Below the pieces are notes generated by a model. The model saw nothing but the letters and a program-made list of their open reading frames with translations. It searched no databases and had not been told where the DNA came from. A program made the translations under genes and the position numbers. 64,000 bases of DNA from Rhizobium pisi (GTDB lineage Bacteria > Pseudomonadota > Alphaproteobacteria > Rhizobiales > Rhizobiaceae): the NCBI RefSeq assembly GCF_003938655.1, contig NZ_RJJT01000007.1, forward strand, positions 238,026-302,025, given 5' to 3'. Below are positions 54,224 to 63,905 of the stretch, in pieces; position 1 is the stretch's first letter; each line of letters starts with the position of its first letter.

Positions 54224-55228
54224 TCAGCCCGCCTGCTTCAGGCTCTCTTCGAGGATGATGTCGTAGAGCAGCCTTGCGCTCGGCGGTAGCGCCCGTTCTC
54301 TCGCGGTGATCAGACTGTAAGGCTTGACGTTGATGTCAAAATCGATCGGCAGCATGCGTACATCCGAGGCATTCGAACTTTGGCTGGCCAGGAACTGGGC
54401 GACGTCGATGGCAATGGGAGCAATGGCATCGGTTTCGCAGACGATGGCGCAGGTGAGAAGCAGCGAGGAGGTGTTGACGATGTTTTCCGGCAGAGCCACG
54501 CCGCGCGACAGGAAGATGTCCTCGATCGTGCGGCGCAGCAGTGTGCCCGGCGGCTGGAACACCCAGTCGTAGTCCTTGAGGTCGACAAGGCTGCTTACCT
54601 TCTGCTTCAAAAGCGGATGGCGGCTGTGGACGATCAGGCAGGCCCGCTCGATGCCGATCTCTGTCACCTCGAAGAGGCGCGGGTTGAGATCGTCGGGAAT
54701 GCGGCCGATGATGAAATCGTGGCGGGCGGCGAGCAGTTCGCGGGCCAGCACGTTGCTGGTCTCCACCTGGATGTTGATCTCGATGCCGGGATAGGCCTTG
54801 CGGACCCTGTTGATCGCCGGCACCACGAGGCTCATGGCCGGCGCGGTGACCGCGCCGATGAAGACCGAGCCGCCCTTGCCGCTCTTGAGTTCGCCGATCT
54901 CGCGGCTCGCCTCGCGCAGCTCCAGGAGGATCTTGCGAGCCCTTCTGGCAAGGGCTGCGCCGAAGGTCGTCAGCACCACGCCGCGGGCGACGCGTTCGTA
55001 GAGCTGAGTCTTGGTAATTGATTCCATTTCGGACAGCATCCGCGACGCGGCGGGCTGTGAAATGTTCAGAACTTCCGCGGCAGCGGAAATCTGCCCGCTA
55101 TCTTCGATTGCGACGATCATACGCAGGTGATTCAGCTTAAGCCCCGCACGCAAAAGGCCGTCGTCACCGAAATTATCGCTGTGGATATCGACGTGATCCA
55201 TCGAAATTGGCTCTGAAACAATCGTCAT
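54224..55228 (-). CDS. gbpR: LysR-type regulator of the chvE operon
   Basis: About 334 residues; the ATG at 55,228 (MTIVSEPISMDHV) follows GGGAGG. The helix-turn-helix is HLRMIVAIEDSGQISAAAEV followed by SQPAASRMLSEM. The effector domain reads VFIGAVTAPAMSLVVPAINR and IGRIPDDLNPRLFE. In Agrobacterium, GbpR lies divergent to chvE and activates it in response to arabinose, galactose and fucose; the same arrangement is seen here with a 271-base gap. The symbol rests on this conserved context and family match. Confidence 0.85.
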   Translation of the reverse strand: MTIVSEPISMDHVDIHSDNFGDDGLLRAGLKLNHLRMIVAIEDSGQISAAAEVLNISQPAASRMLSEMESITKTQLYERVARGVVLTTFGAALARRARKILLELREASREIGELKSGKGGSVFIGAVTAPAMSLVVPAINRVRKAYPGIEINIQVETSNVLARELLAARHDFIIGRIPDDLNPRLFEVTEIGIERACLIVHSRHPLLKQKVSSLVDLKDYDWVFQPPGTLLRRTIEDIFLSRGVALPENIVNTSSLLLTCAIVCETDAIAPIAIDVAQFLASQSSNASDVRMLPIDFDINVKPYSLITARERALPPSARLLYDIILEESLKQAG

Positions 55229-55499
55229 GGTTGCAGCCTCCCCACTGCGTTCCATCAAAAGTAATACTTTTTAACGATATACCAAAATTGTTATGCACAT
55301 TACCAGTTATTCTATTTGACAGTTATAGGAATCCATACCAGTTTGCCGCCGTGTGCTGGTTGGCACTCAACACGTGTGAGATCGTGGAGGAGACCTACTT
55401 CGTTTCTCACCATCTGAAGTAACTATCCAATACGGAACCTGCCACAGTTTCGGGGCGGGCGATTTTTCGTCCGCTGCTCTATTAACAAGGGAGAGAGAA
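55229..55499. promoter_or_regulatory. gbpR-chvE divergent promoter region
   Basis: AT-rich. It contains two direct CAGTTAT repeats (55,304-55,310 and 55,320-55,326, 16 bases apart) and a further CCAGTTT at 55,338, candidates for GbpR contacts. TTGACA at 55,316-55,321 is a possible -35 box. The chvE leader ends with GGGAGAGAG before the ATG. Confidence 0.45.
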
Positions 55500-56564
55500 A
55501 TGAAATCCATTATCTCATTGATGGCCGCGGCTGCCTTCGGCGTCGCTTCGTTCGTTGCACCGGCTCTGGCCGCGGATAAGGGCACCGTCGGCATTGCCAT
55601 GCCGACCAAGGCTTCTGCCCGCTGGATCGACGACGGCAACAACATCGTCAAGCAGCTCCAGGCTGCCGGTTACGGCACTGACCTGCAGTATGGCGACGAC
55701 GACATTCCGAACCAGCTTTCGCAGATCGAAAACATGGTCACGAAGGGCGTCAAGGTTCTCGTCATCGCTTCGATCGACGGCACCACGCTTTCCGACGTTC
55801 TCCAGAAGGCACATGATGCCGGCATCAAGGTCATCGCTTACGACCGTCTGATCCGCAATTCGGGCAACGTCGACTACTACGCGACCTTCGACAACTTCCA
55901 GGTCGGCGTTCTGCAGGCCGGCTCCATCGTTGACGGCCTCGGCCTCAAGGATGGCAAGGGTCCGTTCAACATCGAACTCTTCGGCGGTTCGCCGGACGAC
56001 AACAACGCCTTCTTCTTCTATGATGGCGCAATGTCCGTCCTGCAGCCGTACATCGACTCGGGCAAGCTCGTCGTGAAGTCCGGCCAGACCGGCATGGACA
56101 AGGTCGGCACGCTGCGTTGGGATCCGGCAACGGCCCAGGCCCGCATGGACAACCTGCTCTCGGCCAACTACACCGACGCCAAGGTCGATGCCGTCCTGTC
56201 TCCCTACGACGGTCTGTCGATCGGCATCATCTCGTCGCTGAAGGGTGTTGGTTACGGTACTGCGGCCCAGCCGCTGCCGATCGTCACCGGTCAGGACGCT
56301 GAAGTTCCGTCGGTCAAGTCGATCATTGCTGGCGAACAGCACTCGACGATCTTCAAGGACACCCGCGAACTCGCCAAGGTCACTGTTGCCATGGTCGATG
56401 CCGTCATGTCCGGCAAGGAGCCTGAGGTCAACGACACGAAGACCTACGACAACGGCGTCAAGGTCGTTCCGTCCTATCTGCTGAAGCCGGTTGCTGTCGA
56501 CAAGACCAACTACAAGCAGATCCTCGTCGACGGCGGTTACTACACCGAAGACAAGCTGAAGTAA
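55500..56564 (+). CDS. chvE: Multiple sugar-binding periplasmic protein
   Basis: 354 residues with signal peptide [20 protein letters not shown] ending PALA. ChvE-type landmarks: [57 protein letters not shown] and [16 protein letters not shown]. ChvE binds galactose, arabinose and glucose and, in Agrobacterium, also signals to VirA. Its own strong ribosome site and the hairpin after the stop suggest high expression relative to gguA/gguB. First gene of the chvE-gguABC operon. Confidence 0.9.
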   Translation: MKSIISLMAAAAFGVASFVAPALAADKGTVGIAMPTKASARWIDDGNNIVKQLQAAGYGTDLQYGDDDIPNQLSQIENMVTKGVKVLVIASIDGTTLSDVLQKAHDAGIKVIAYDRLIRNSGNVDYYATFDNFQVGVLQAGSIVDGLGLKDGKGPFNIELFGGSPDDNNAFFFYDGAMSVLQPYIDSGKLVVKSGQTGMDKVGTLRWDPATAQARMDNLLSANYTDAKVDAVLSPYDGLSIGIISSLKGVGYGTAAQPLPIVTGQDAEVPSVKSIIAGEQHSTIFKDTRELAKVTVAMVDAVMSGKEPEVNDTKTYDNGVKVVPSYLLKPVAVDKTNYKQILVDGGYYTEDKLK

Positions 56565-56574
56565 TACGAGATGG

Positions 56575-56600
56575 CCGGAACCCGCGCTTGCGGGTTCCGG
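56575..56600 (+). terminator. Intercistronic hairpin after chvE
   Basis: A perfect 11-base stem (CCGGAACCCGC and its complement, 4-base loop) is followed by TCTTCGATTTTA. It likely attenuates transcription and stabilises the chvE message, explaining excess binding protein; the analogous xylF gap carries the same kind of element. Confidence 0.65.
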
Positions 56601-56657
56601 TCTTCGATTTTATGATCGCCCGGCCGCTTGACGGCCGGAGGCGCTGGAACTTTGACT

Positions 56658-58196
56658 ATGGACAATACCATCCTTGAAATGCGGAGCATCACCAAGACGT
56701 TCCCGGGCGTCAAGGCGCTGGAGAACGTGAACCTCAAGGTTCGCCAGGGTGAGATCCACGCAGTGGTGGGCGAAAACGGGGCCGGCAAATCGACCCTGAT
56801 GAAAGTGCTATCGGGCGTCTATCCCACCGGAAGCTATGAAGGCGACATCGTCTATGAAGGCGAGACGCGCAACTTCAAGGCCCTGAAGGACTCCGAAGAA
56901 ATCGGCATCGTCATCATCCACCAGGAACTGGCGCTCGTGCCCTTGCTGTCGATCGGGGAAAACATCTTCCTCGGCAACGAGAATGCCAAGAGCGGCGTCA
57001 TCAGCTGGGACGAGACGTTCAACCGCACGAAGCAGCTGCTCAAGAAGGTCGGCCTGCAGGAATCTCCGAACACGCTCGTGACCGACATCGGCGTCGGCAA
57101 GCAGCAGCTCGTCGAGATCGCCAAGGCGCTGTCGAAGAGCGTGAAACTGCTCATCCTCGACGAGCCGACGGCCTCGCTCAACGAAAGCGATTCCGACGCT
57201 CTGCTGACGCTGCTCATGGAGTTCCGCAAGCAGGGCATCACCTCGATCATCATTTCCCACAAGCTGAACGAGATCCGCAAGGTCGCCGACCAGATCACGG
57301 TCCTGCGCGACGGCATGACCGTCAAGACGCTCGACTGTCATGCGGACGAGATCAGCGAAGACATCATCATCCGCAACATGGTCGGCCGCGATCTCGAAGA
57401 CCGCTACCCGCCGCGTTCGGTGCCGATCGGCGAAACCATTCTCGAAGTGAAGAACTGGAACGCCTACCACCAGCAGCACCGCGACCGCCAGGTCCTGCAC
57501 AATATCAACGTCACCGTCCGCAAGGGCGAAGTCGTCGGTATCGCCGGTCTGATGGGGGCAGGGCGCACCGAATTCGCCATGAGCCTCTTCGGCAAGGCCT
57601 ATGGCCACAAGGTTTCCGGCGAGGTGCTGATGCACGGCAAGCCGGTCGATGTCAGCACCGTGCGCAGGGCGATCGACGCAGGTCTTGCCTACGTCACCGA
57701 AGACCGCAAGCAGCTTGGCCTCGTGCTCAACGATACGATCCTGCACAATACGACACTGGTCAATTTGAAGGCGGTGTCGAATGCCTCCGTCATCGACAGC
57801 GTCAAGGAATCGCGGGTTGCGACCGACTATCGGTCGAAGTTGCGCATCCGCTCTTCCAGCATCTTCCAGGAAACGGTCAATCTTTCCGGCGGCAACCAGC
57901 AGAAGGTGGTGCTGTCGAAGTGGCTGTTCTCCAATCCGGATGTTTTGATCCTCGACGAGCCGACGCGCGGCATCGACGTTGGCGCAAAATACGAAATCTA
58001 TACTATCATCAACCAGCTTGCCGCCGATGGAAAGGGCGTTCTGATGATCTCATCGGAAATGCCCGAACTGCTTGGCACTTGTGACCGCATCTACGTGATG
58101 AACGAAGGACGCATCGTCGCTGAACTGCCGAAGGGAGAAGCAAGCCAGGAAACCATCATGCGCGCTATCATGCGCTCAGGGGAGAAGAAGCAATGA
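56658..58196 (+). CDS. gguA: Sugar ABC transporter ATPase, two domains
   Basis: 512 residues from [20 protein letters not shown]. The first ATPase domain has Walker [10 protein letters not shown] (residues 38-46) and [19 protein letters not shown] with [10 protein letters not shown]. The second starts near residue 280 and has a changed Walker [11 protein letters not shown], then [16 protein letters not shown] and [12 protein letters not shown], as usual for RbsA/GguA. It powers uptake of sugars bound by ChvE. It lies 93 bases after chvE; a TTG at 56,628 in frame is not supported by a ribosome site. Confidence 0.9.
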   Translation: MDNTILEMRSITKTFPGVKALENVNLKVRQGEIHAVVGENGAGKSTLMKVLSGVYPTGSYEGDIVYEGETRNFKALKDSEEIGIVIIHQELALVPLLSIGENIFLGNENAKSGVISWDETFNRTKQLLKKVGLQESPNTLVTDIGVGKQQLVEIAKALSKSVKLLILDEPTASLNESDSDALLTLLMEFRKQGITSIIISHKLNEIRKVADQITVLRDGMTVKTLDCHADEISEDIIIRNMVGRDLEDRYPPRSVPIGETILEVKNWNAYHQQHRDRQVLHNINVTVRKGEVVGIAGLMGAGRTEFAMSLFGKAYGHKVSGEVLMHGKPVDVSTVRRAIDAGLAYVTEDRKQLGLVLNDTILHNTTLVNLKAVSNASVIDSVKESRVATDYRSKLRIRSSSIFQETVNLSGGNQQKVVLSKWLFSNPDVLILDEPTRGIDVGAKYEIYTIINQLAADGKGVLMISSEMPELLGTCDRIYVMNEGRIVAELPKGEASQETIMRAIMRSGEKKQ

Positions 58197-59404
58197 CACC
58201 GATCAATCAACCCATCGCTGAGCAAGGGCGTGTCGTCTCGATCGGAGACTACGTTCGCGGCAACATCCGTGAATACGGCATGTTTATCGCGCTCATCGCG
58301 ATCATGGTGTTCTTCCAGTTCTCGACCGGTGGCGTTCTCTTCAAGCCGCTCAACCTGACCAACATCATTCTGCAGAACTCGTTCATCGTCATCATGGCGC
58401 TCGGCATGCTGCTGGTCATCGTCGCCGGCCATATCGATCTTTCGGTCGGGTCCGTCGTCGGCTTCATCGGCGCCATCGCCGGCGTGATGACGGTGCAATG
58501 GCACACCAATTATATCCTGGCGGGTATCATCTGCCTTGCTCTCGGCGCGCTCGTCGGCGGCGTCCAGGGCTATTTCGTCGCCTATCACAAGATCCCGTCC
58601 TTCATCGTCACGCTGGCCGGCATGCTTGTTTTCCGCGGGCTGACGCTGTTCGTCATGACGGCATCGGGAACCGGCACCAGCATCGGTCCCTTCCCGCCTG
58701 AGTTCCAGCTGATCAGCATCGGCTTCCTGCCGAACCTCTTCGATATGGGCGGCATCAACTCGACCTCAATCATCCTGACCGTTATCGGCGCCGTAACCCT
58801 CTTCTATATGGCATGGCGCAAGCGCCTGTCGAACGAGAAGCACGGCAATGACGTCGAACCTATGGGCTTCTTCCTGACCCAGAACATCATTGTCTCGCTG
58901 GCTATCCTGGGGCTCGGCTACCAGCTGTCGATCTATCGCGGCTTCCCGAACGTGCTGGTCGTCATGCTCGTCCTCGTCGCCGCCTATGCCTTCATTACGC
59001 GTCGCACGACGATCGGTCGCCGAATCTACGCCATGGGCGGCAATGAGAAAGCGACGAAGCTTTCCGGTATCAATACCGAGCGGCTGACGTTCCTGACCTT
59101 TGCGAACATGGGCCTGCTCGCCGGACTGGCCGGTCTTATCGTTGCGCTGCGTCTCAACTCGGCGACGGCCAAGGGCGGCTTCGGTCTTGAACTCGACGTG
59201 ATCGCGGCCTGCTTCATCGGCGGCGCATCCGCCCAGGGTGGCGTCGGCAAGGTGACCGGAGCTGTCATCGGCGCTCTGATCATGGGTATCATGAACAACG
59301 GCATGTCGATCCACGGCCTTGGCACCGACTCGCAGCAGATGGTGAAGGGCGCCGTGCTTCTCGCAGCCGTGTTCTTCGACGTTTACAACAAGAACAAGGG
59401 CTGA
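58193..59404 (+). CDS. gguB: Sugar ABC transporter permease
   Basis: 403 residues, ATGA overlap with gguA. It has ten to twelve hydrophobic helices, [39 protein letters not shown] and [17 protein letters not shown]. It forms the inner-membrane path for arabinose, galactose and related sugars. Length and motifs match GguB/XylH-type permeases. The 115-base gap before gguC holds a hairpin (59,451-59,470). Confidence 0.9.
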   Translation: MTPINQPIAEQGRVVSIGDYVRGNIREYGMFIALIAIMVFFQFSTGGVLFKPLNLTNIILQNSFIVIMALGMLLVIVAGHIDLSVGSVVGFIGAIAGVMTVQWHTNYILAGIICLALGALVGGVQGYFVAYHKIPSFIVTLAGMLVFRGLTLFVMTASGTGTSIGPFPPEFQLISIGFLPNLFDMGGINSTSIILTVIGAVTLFYMAWRKRLSNEKHGNDVEPMGFFLTQNIIVSLAILGLGYQLSIYRGFPNVLVVMLVLVAAYAFITRRTTIGRRIYAMGGNEKATKLSGINTERLTFLTFANMGLLAGLAGLIVALRLNSATAKGGFGLELDVIAACFIGGASAQGGVGKVTGAVIGALIMGIMNNGMSIHGLGTDSQQMVKGAVLLAAVFFDVYNKNKG

Positions 59405-59450
59405 GCTCCAAAGCGCAGCCAGGCATTCGCAGTCAGATGAAAGATGGATT

Positions 59451-59470
59451 CCGGCTCCTGATGGAGCCGG
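59451..59470 (+). repeat. Hairpin between gguB and gguC
   Basis: CCGGCTCC and GGAGCCGG enclose a 4-base loop TGAT. There is no T-run; a second weaker stem (ACAGG...CCTGT) follows. It may set the relative level of gguC or protect the upstream message. Confidence 0.55.
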
Positions 59471-59518
59471 ACAGGCGGAGCTTTTCCTGTCTTCGCTGAA
59501 ACGAGAAGGATTGAAGAC

Positions 59519-60514
59519 GTGCTTATTTCGCAAATCAAGGGTGCTAACGGAGAGATCGTCGTCGCCGTGCGCGAGCAGGGCGGCGCCGCCAAGTCGGTCA
59601 AGAATGCCGGCAGCGTCTATGCGCTGGCGATGGAAGCGGCGGACGGCGGCAAGTCGCTTGCCTCGGTCATCGAAGCCCATGGTTACGGCGATGCCGTCGA
59701 TCTTGAAAAGGCCTATGCGGAAGGCCGCTTCCTTCCGCCGATCACCCATCCCGATGCGGCTCACCTGCATCTGACCGGCACCGGCCTGACGCATCTCGGC
59801 TCCGCCGCCACCCGCGATTCCATGCACAAGAAGACCACCGAGGCGGCCGAGGAAACGCTGACCGACTCGATGAAGATGTTCAAGATGGGCCTGGAGAACG
59901 GCAAGCCGAAGGCTGGCGAAAAGGGCGTGCAGCCCGAATGGTTCTACAAGGGCAACGGCCATGGCGCCGCAGCCCCCGGCGCGCCGCTCATCTCGCCTTC
60001 CTTCGCGCTCGATGGCGGCGAAGAGCCTGAAATGGCCGGCATCTACGTGATCGCCAAGGACGGCACGCCCTTCCGCATCGGCTTTGCGCTGTCGAACGAA
60101 TTTTCCGATCACGTCACCGAGCGGATCAATTATCTTTATCTCGCCCATTCGAAGCTGCGTCCGGCAAGCTTCGGCCCGGAAATCCGCGTCGGCGCAGCGC
60201 CTGACGATATTCGCGGCACCTCGCGCATCAAGCGCGGCGACAAGGTGATCTTCGAGAAGCCGTTCCTGTCGGGTGAGGCGAACATGTCGCACACCTTCGC
60301 CAATCTGGAATATCACCACTTTAAATATGACCTCTTCCGTGCGCCGGGAGATGTTCATGTCCATATGTTCGGCACGGCGACCCTTTCCTTTGCCGACGGC
60401 ATCAAGGCCGAAGAAGGCGACGTCTTCGAGATCGAAGTCGCCGAATTCGGCCTGCCGCTCCGCAATCCGCTGAAAGTGGCTGCCGAAGAAGAGATTGCCG
60501 TCAAGCAGCTCTGA
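59519..60514 (+). CDS. gguC: FAH-like GguC/AraD1 protein (GTG start)
   Basis: 331 residues from a GTG preceded by AAGGA. It belongs to the AraD1/GguC family: LTGTGLTHLGSAATRDSMH, GVQPEWFYKGNGH, GEEPEMAGIYVIAKDG and HSKLRPASFGPEIR lie in a fumarylacetoacetate-hydrolase-like fold. GguC was found not to be needed for sugar uptake in Agrobacterium. Between the ABC genes and two oxidation-pathway genes, a role as 2-keto-3-deoxy-L-arabinonate dehydratase is a reasonable inference, since that step is otherwise unassigned here. Confidence 0.85.
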   Translation: MLISQIKGANGEIVVAVREQGGAAKSVKNAGSVYALAMEAADGGKSLASVIEAHGYGDAVDLEKAYAEGRFLPPITHPDAAHLHLTGTGLTHLGSAATRDSMHKKTTEAAEETLTDSMKMFKMGLENGKPKAGEKGVQPEWFYKGNGHGAAAPGAPLISPSFALDGGEEPEMAGIYVIAKDGTPFRIGFALSNEFSDHVTERINYLYLAHSKLRPASFGPEIRVGAAPDDIRGTSRIKRGDKVIFEKPFLSGEANMSHTFANLEYHHFKYDLFRAPGDVHVHMFGTATLSFADGIKAEEGDVFEIEVAEFGLPLRNPLKVAAEEEIAVKQL

Positions 60515-60581
60515 TTTTCGAGGCCTGGCTGCCACCGCGGCCGGGCCGTGATGTAAACGGTAAAGGAGGCTTGTTGAGCCC

Positions 60582-62015
60582 ATGACCATTTATCAAAACC
60601 TGATCGCCGGCGAATGGGTCGGCTCGAACGCGACGAAGAACATCAACCCGTCGGATACGAACGAGGTCGTCGGCCTCTATGCCGATGGCAGCGCTGAAGA
60701 CACGAAAAACGCCATTGCCGCCGCCAAGGCCGCCTTTCCGGCCTGGTCGCGCTCTGGCATCTGGGAACGCCACGTCATCCTGAAGAAGACCGGCGACGAG
60801 ATCATGGCGCGCAAGGACGAACTCGGGGCGCTGCTCGCCCGCGAGGAAGGCAAGACGCTGCCCGAGGCAACCGGCGAAGTCATCCGCGCATCGCAGATCT
60901 TCGAATTCTTCGCTGGCGAAGCGCTGAGGCTCGCTGGCGAGGTCATCCCGTCGGTTCGCCCGAATATCGGCGTCGAGATCACCCGCGAGGCGCTTGGCGT
61001 CATCGGCATCATCACGCCGTGGAACTTCCCGATCGCCATTCCGGCCTGGAAGATCGCGCCGGCACTCTGCTACGGCAATACCATCGTCTTCAAGCCGGCC
61101 GAACTGGTGCCGGCCTGTTCCTGGGCAATCGTCGATATCCTCAACAGGGCAGGGCTGCCGAAGGGTGTCTTGAACCTCGTGATGGGCAAGGGCTCGGTTG
61201 TCGGCCAGGCCATGCTCGAAAGCCCCGATGTTCACGGCATCACGTTTACCGGCTCCACCGGCACCGGCCGGCGCGTCGCCGCCGCCTCCATCGAGCATAA
61301 CCGCAAGTTCCAGCTTGAGATGGGCGGCAAGAACCCGATGGTCGTGCTCGACGATGCCGATCTCAACGTCGCCGTCGAGGCAGCCGCCAATTCCGGCTTT
61401 TTCTCGACCGGCCAACGCTGCACCGCATCGTCGCGCCTGATCGTCACCGAAGGCATCCACGACAAGTTCGTCGCGGCTCTGACCGACAAGCTGAAGACGC
61501 TCGTCGTCGACAATGCGCTCAAGGCCGGCACGCATATCGGTCCCGTCGTCGATGAGCGGCAGCTGAAGACCGATACCGACTATATCGAGATCGGCAAAAA
61601 GGAAGGCGCCAAACTCGCCTTCGGCGGCGAGCTCGTTTCCCGCGACACGCCCGGCTTCTACCTGCAACCGACGCTGTTCACCGAAGCGACCAACCAGATG
61701 CGCATTTCGCGCGAGGAGATCTTCGGACCTGTGGTCTCGGTGATCCGGGCGAAGGATTACGATGAGGCGCTTGCCATCGCCAACGATACGCCATTCGGCC
61801 TTTCGGCCGGCATCGCCACAACAAGCCTGAAACATGCGACGCACTTCAAGCGCAATTCGGAAGCCGGCATGGTCATGGTCAACCTGCCGACAGCAGGCGT
61901 CGATTTCCACGTGCCGTTCGGCGGCCGCAAGGGTTCGTCCTACGGTCCGCGCGAACAGGGCAAGTACGCTGCCGAGTTCTACACAACCGTCAAGACGGCC
62001 TACACGCTGGCTTGA
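60582..62015 (+). CDS. 2-oxoglutarate semialdehyde (2,5-dioxovalerate) dehydrogenase, ALDH family
   Basis: 477 residues. ALDH hallmarks are intact: ITPWNFPIAIPAWK, FTGSTGTGRRV, LEMGGKNP (general-base Glu246) and TGQRCTASSRL (nucleophile Cys280). The strong AAAGGAGG lies 67 bases after gguC. In the non-phosphorylative pentose route, this enzyme oxidises 2,5-dioxopentanoate to 2-oxoglutarate with NAD(P). Succinate-semialdehyde dehydrogenases share the fold, so the substrate is inferred from the arabinonate dehydratase next door. Confidence 0.82.
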   Translation: MTIYQNLIAGEWVGSNATKNINPSDTNEVVGLYADGSAEDTKNAIAAAKAAFPAWSRSGIWERHVILKKTGDEIMARKDELGALLAREEGKTLPEATGEVIRASQIFEFFAGEALRLAGEVIPSVRPNIGVEITREALGVIGIITPWNFPIAIPAWKIAPALCYGNTIVFKPAELVPACSWAIVDILNRAGLPKGVLNLVMGKGSVVGQAMLESPDVHGITFTGSTGTGRRVAAASIEHNRKFQLEMGGKNPMVVLDDADLNVAVEAAANSGFFSTGQRCTASSRLIVTEGIHDKFVAALTDKLKTLVVDNALKAGTHIGPVVDERQLKTDTDYIEIGKKEGAKLAFGGELVSRDTPGFYLQPTLFTEATNQMRISREEIFGPVVSVIRAKDYDEALAIANDTPFGLSAGIATTSLKHATHFKRNSEAGMVMVNLPTAGVDFHVPFGGRKGSSYGPREQGKYAAEFYTTVKTAYTLA

Positions 62016-62077
62016 GACAGAGCGAGATGACCCGGGTCGTACGAGGCGGTCCGGGGGTATCCTGAAGGACAGAGATT

Positions 62078-63817
62078 ATGAAAAAGAAAGCGGAATGGCC
62101 GCGCAGGCTGAGATCGCAGGAATGGTACGGCGGCACGAGCCGCGACGTGATCTATCACCGCGGCTGGCTTAAGAACCAGGGGTATCCGCACGACCTGTTC
62201 GACGGTCGCCCGGTGATCGGCATCCTCAATACCTGGTCGGATATGACCCCCTGCAACGGGCATCTGAGAGAGCTCGCCGAAAAGGTTAAGGCAGGCGTAT
62301 GGGAGGCCGGCGGCTTCCCGCTCGAAGTGCCGGTGTTCTCGGCCTCCGAAAATACCTTCCGCCCGACCGCGATGATGTATCGCAACCTCGCCGCACTGGC
62401 AGTCGAAGAAGCGATCCGCGGCCAGCCGATGGATGGTTGCGTGCTTCTCGTCGGCTGCGACAAGACCACGCCGTCGCTGCTGATGGGCGCTGCCTCCGTC
62501 GACCTGCCCTCGATCGTCGTCACCGGCGGACCGATGCTGAACGGCTATTTCCGCGGCGAGCGCGTCGGCTCCGGCACGCATCTGTGGAAGTTCTCTGAAA
62601 TGGTGAAGGCCGGCGAGATGACGCAGGCCGAGTTCCTCGAGGCGGAAGCGTCGATGAGCCGCTCGTCGGGCACCTGCAACACCATGGGCACTGCCTCCAC
62701 CATGGCTTCCATGGCCGAGGCACTCGGCATGGCACTGTCAGGCAATGCCGCGATCCCGGGCGTCGATTCCCGCCGCAAGGTGATGGCGCAGCTGACCGGC
62801 CGCCGTATCGTCCAGATGGTCAAGGACGATCTGAAGCCTTCCGACATCATGACGAAGCAGGCCTTCGAAAACGCCATCCGCACCAATGCGGCCATCGGCG
62901 GATCGACGAACGCCGTCATCCACCTGCTCGCCATCGCGGGCCGTGTCGGCATCGATCTCTCGCTTGACGATTGGGACCGCTGCGGCCGTGACGTTCCCAC
63001 AATCGTCAACCTGATGCCGTCGGGCAAATACCTGATGGAAGAGTTCTTCTATGCCGGCGGCCTGCCTGTCGTGCTGAAGCGCCTCGGTGAGGCCGGCCTT
63101 CTGCACAAGGACGCACTGACGGTCTCCGGCGAAACCGTCTGGGACGAAGTCAAAGAAGTCATCAACTGGAACGAGGACGTCATCCTGCCCGCTGAAAAGG
63201 CGCTGACGTCTTCGGGCGGCATCGTCGTGCTGCGCGGCAATCTCGCGCCGAAGGGCGCGGTCTTGAAGCCTTCGGCAGCCTCGCCGCATCTCCTGGTGCA
63301 CCGGGGCAGGGCCGTCGTGTTCGAGGATATCGACGACTACAAGGCCAAGATCAACGACGACAATCTCGACATCGACGAGACCTGCGTCATGGTCATGAAG
63401 AATTGCGGCCCGAAGGGCTATCCCGGCATGGCCGAAGTCGGCAACATGGGGCTGCCGCCCAAGGTGCTGAAGAAGGGCATCCTCGACATGGTGCGCATTT
63501 CCGACGCCCGCATGTCCGGAACGGCTTATGGCACGGTCGTGCTGCACACCTCTCCGGAAGCAGCCGTTGGCGGACCGCTGGCGGTGGTGAAGAATGGCGA
63601 TATGATCGAGCTTGACGTGCCGAACCGTCGTCTGCATCTCGACATCTCGGACGAAGAGCTGGCACGGCGTCTCGCCGAATGGCAGCCGAACCATGATCTG
63701 CCCAAGTCCGGTTATGCCTTCCTGCATCAGCAGCATGTCGAAGGGGCCGATACCGGCGCCGACCTCGACTTCCTCAAGGGATGCCGCGGAAATGCTGTCG
63801 GCAAGGACAGCCACTAA
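62078..63817 (+). CDS. L-arabinonate dehydratase (IlvD/EDD family)
   Basis: 579 residues, the same length as the structurally characterised R. leguminosarum L-arabinonate dehydratase. Its iron-sulfur ligands fall at the same positions: Cys59 (DMTPCNGH), Cys127 (GCDKT, with Lys129) and Cys200 (SSGTCNTMG), and RMSGTAYGT near the end holds the proton-abstracting Ser. It dehydrates L-arabinonate (and likely D-fuconate/D-galactonate) to 2-keto-3-deoxy acids. It follows the ALDH gene by 62 bases and ends the chvE series; a hairpin follows the stop. Confidence 0.88.
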   Translation: MKKKAEWPRRLRSQEWYGGTSRDVIYHRGWLKNQGYPHDLFDGRPVIGILNTWSDMTPCNGHLRELAEKVKAGVWEAGGFPLEVPVFSASENTFRPTAMMYRNLAALAVEEAIRGQPMDGCVLLVGCDKTTPSLLMGAASVDLPSIVVTGGPMLNGYFRGERVGSGTHLWKFSEMVKAGEMTQAEFLEAEASMSRSSGTCNTMGTASTMASMAEALGMALSGNAAIPGVDSRRKVMAQLTGRRIVQMVKDDLKPSDIMTKQAFENAIRTNAAIGGSTNAVIHLLAIAGRVGIDLSLDDWDRCGRDVPTIVNLMPSGKYLMEEFFYAGGLPVVLKRLGEAGLLHKDALTVSGETVWDEVKEVINWNEDVILPAEKALTSSGGIVVLRGNLAPKGAVLKPSAASPHLLVHRGRAVVFEDIDDYKAKINDDNLDIDETCVMVMKNCGPKGYPGMAEVGNMGLPPKVLKKGILDMVRISDARMSGTAYGTVVLHTSPEAAVGGPLAVVKNGDMIELDVPNRRLHLDISDEELARRLAEWQPNHDLPKSGYAFLHQQHVEGADTGADLDFLKGCRGNAVGKDSH

Positions 63818-63846
63818 GCGGAGCGTACCGATCCGGAATTGAAGAG

Positions 63847-63868
63847 GAGGCGGGCTTTTGCCCGCCTC
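63847..63868 (+). terminator. Terminator-like hairpin after the dehydratase gene
   Basis: GAGGCGGG and CCCGCCTC enclose a 6-base loop CTTTTG, 29 bases after the stop. The T-run is in the loop rather than after the stem, so termination may need Rho. It ends the chvE-araD-type transcript. Confidence 0.6.
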
Positions 63869-63879
63869 AGACCGCTGAC

Positions 63880-63905
63880 AAACCCCTGGCACCGTCCAGG
63901 GGTTT
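63880..63905. repeat. Perfect 10-bp inverted repeat directly before a transposase start
   Basis: AAACCCCTGG and CCAGGGGTTT enclose CACCGT and end one base before the ATG at 63,906. This may be the end of an insertion sequence, or a hairpin that hides the transposase start from outside transcripts, a known control in mobile elements. Confidence 0.6.

Noticed and set aside
58766..60589. A 607-codon minus-strand open frame across gguB and gguC
   Set aside because: It crosses two well-supported plus-strand genes with family motifs and has no motif of its own.
60501..61910. A 469-codon minus-strand open frame opposite the aldehyde dehydrogenase
   Set aside because: Shadow of codon bias; the plus-strand protein has all catalytic ALDH motifs.
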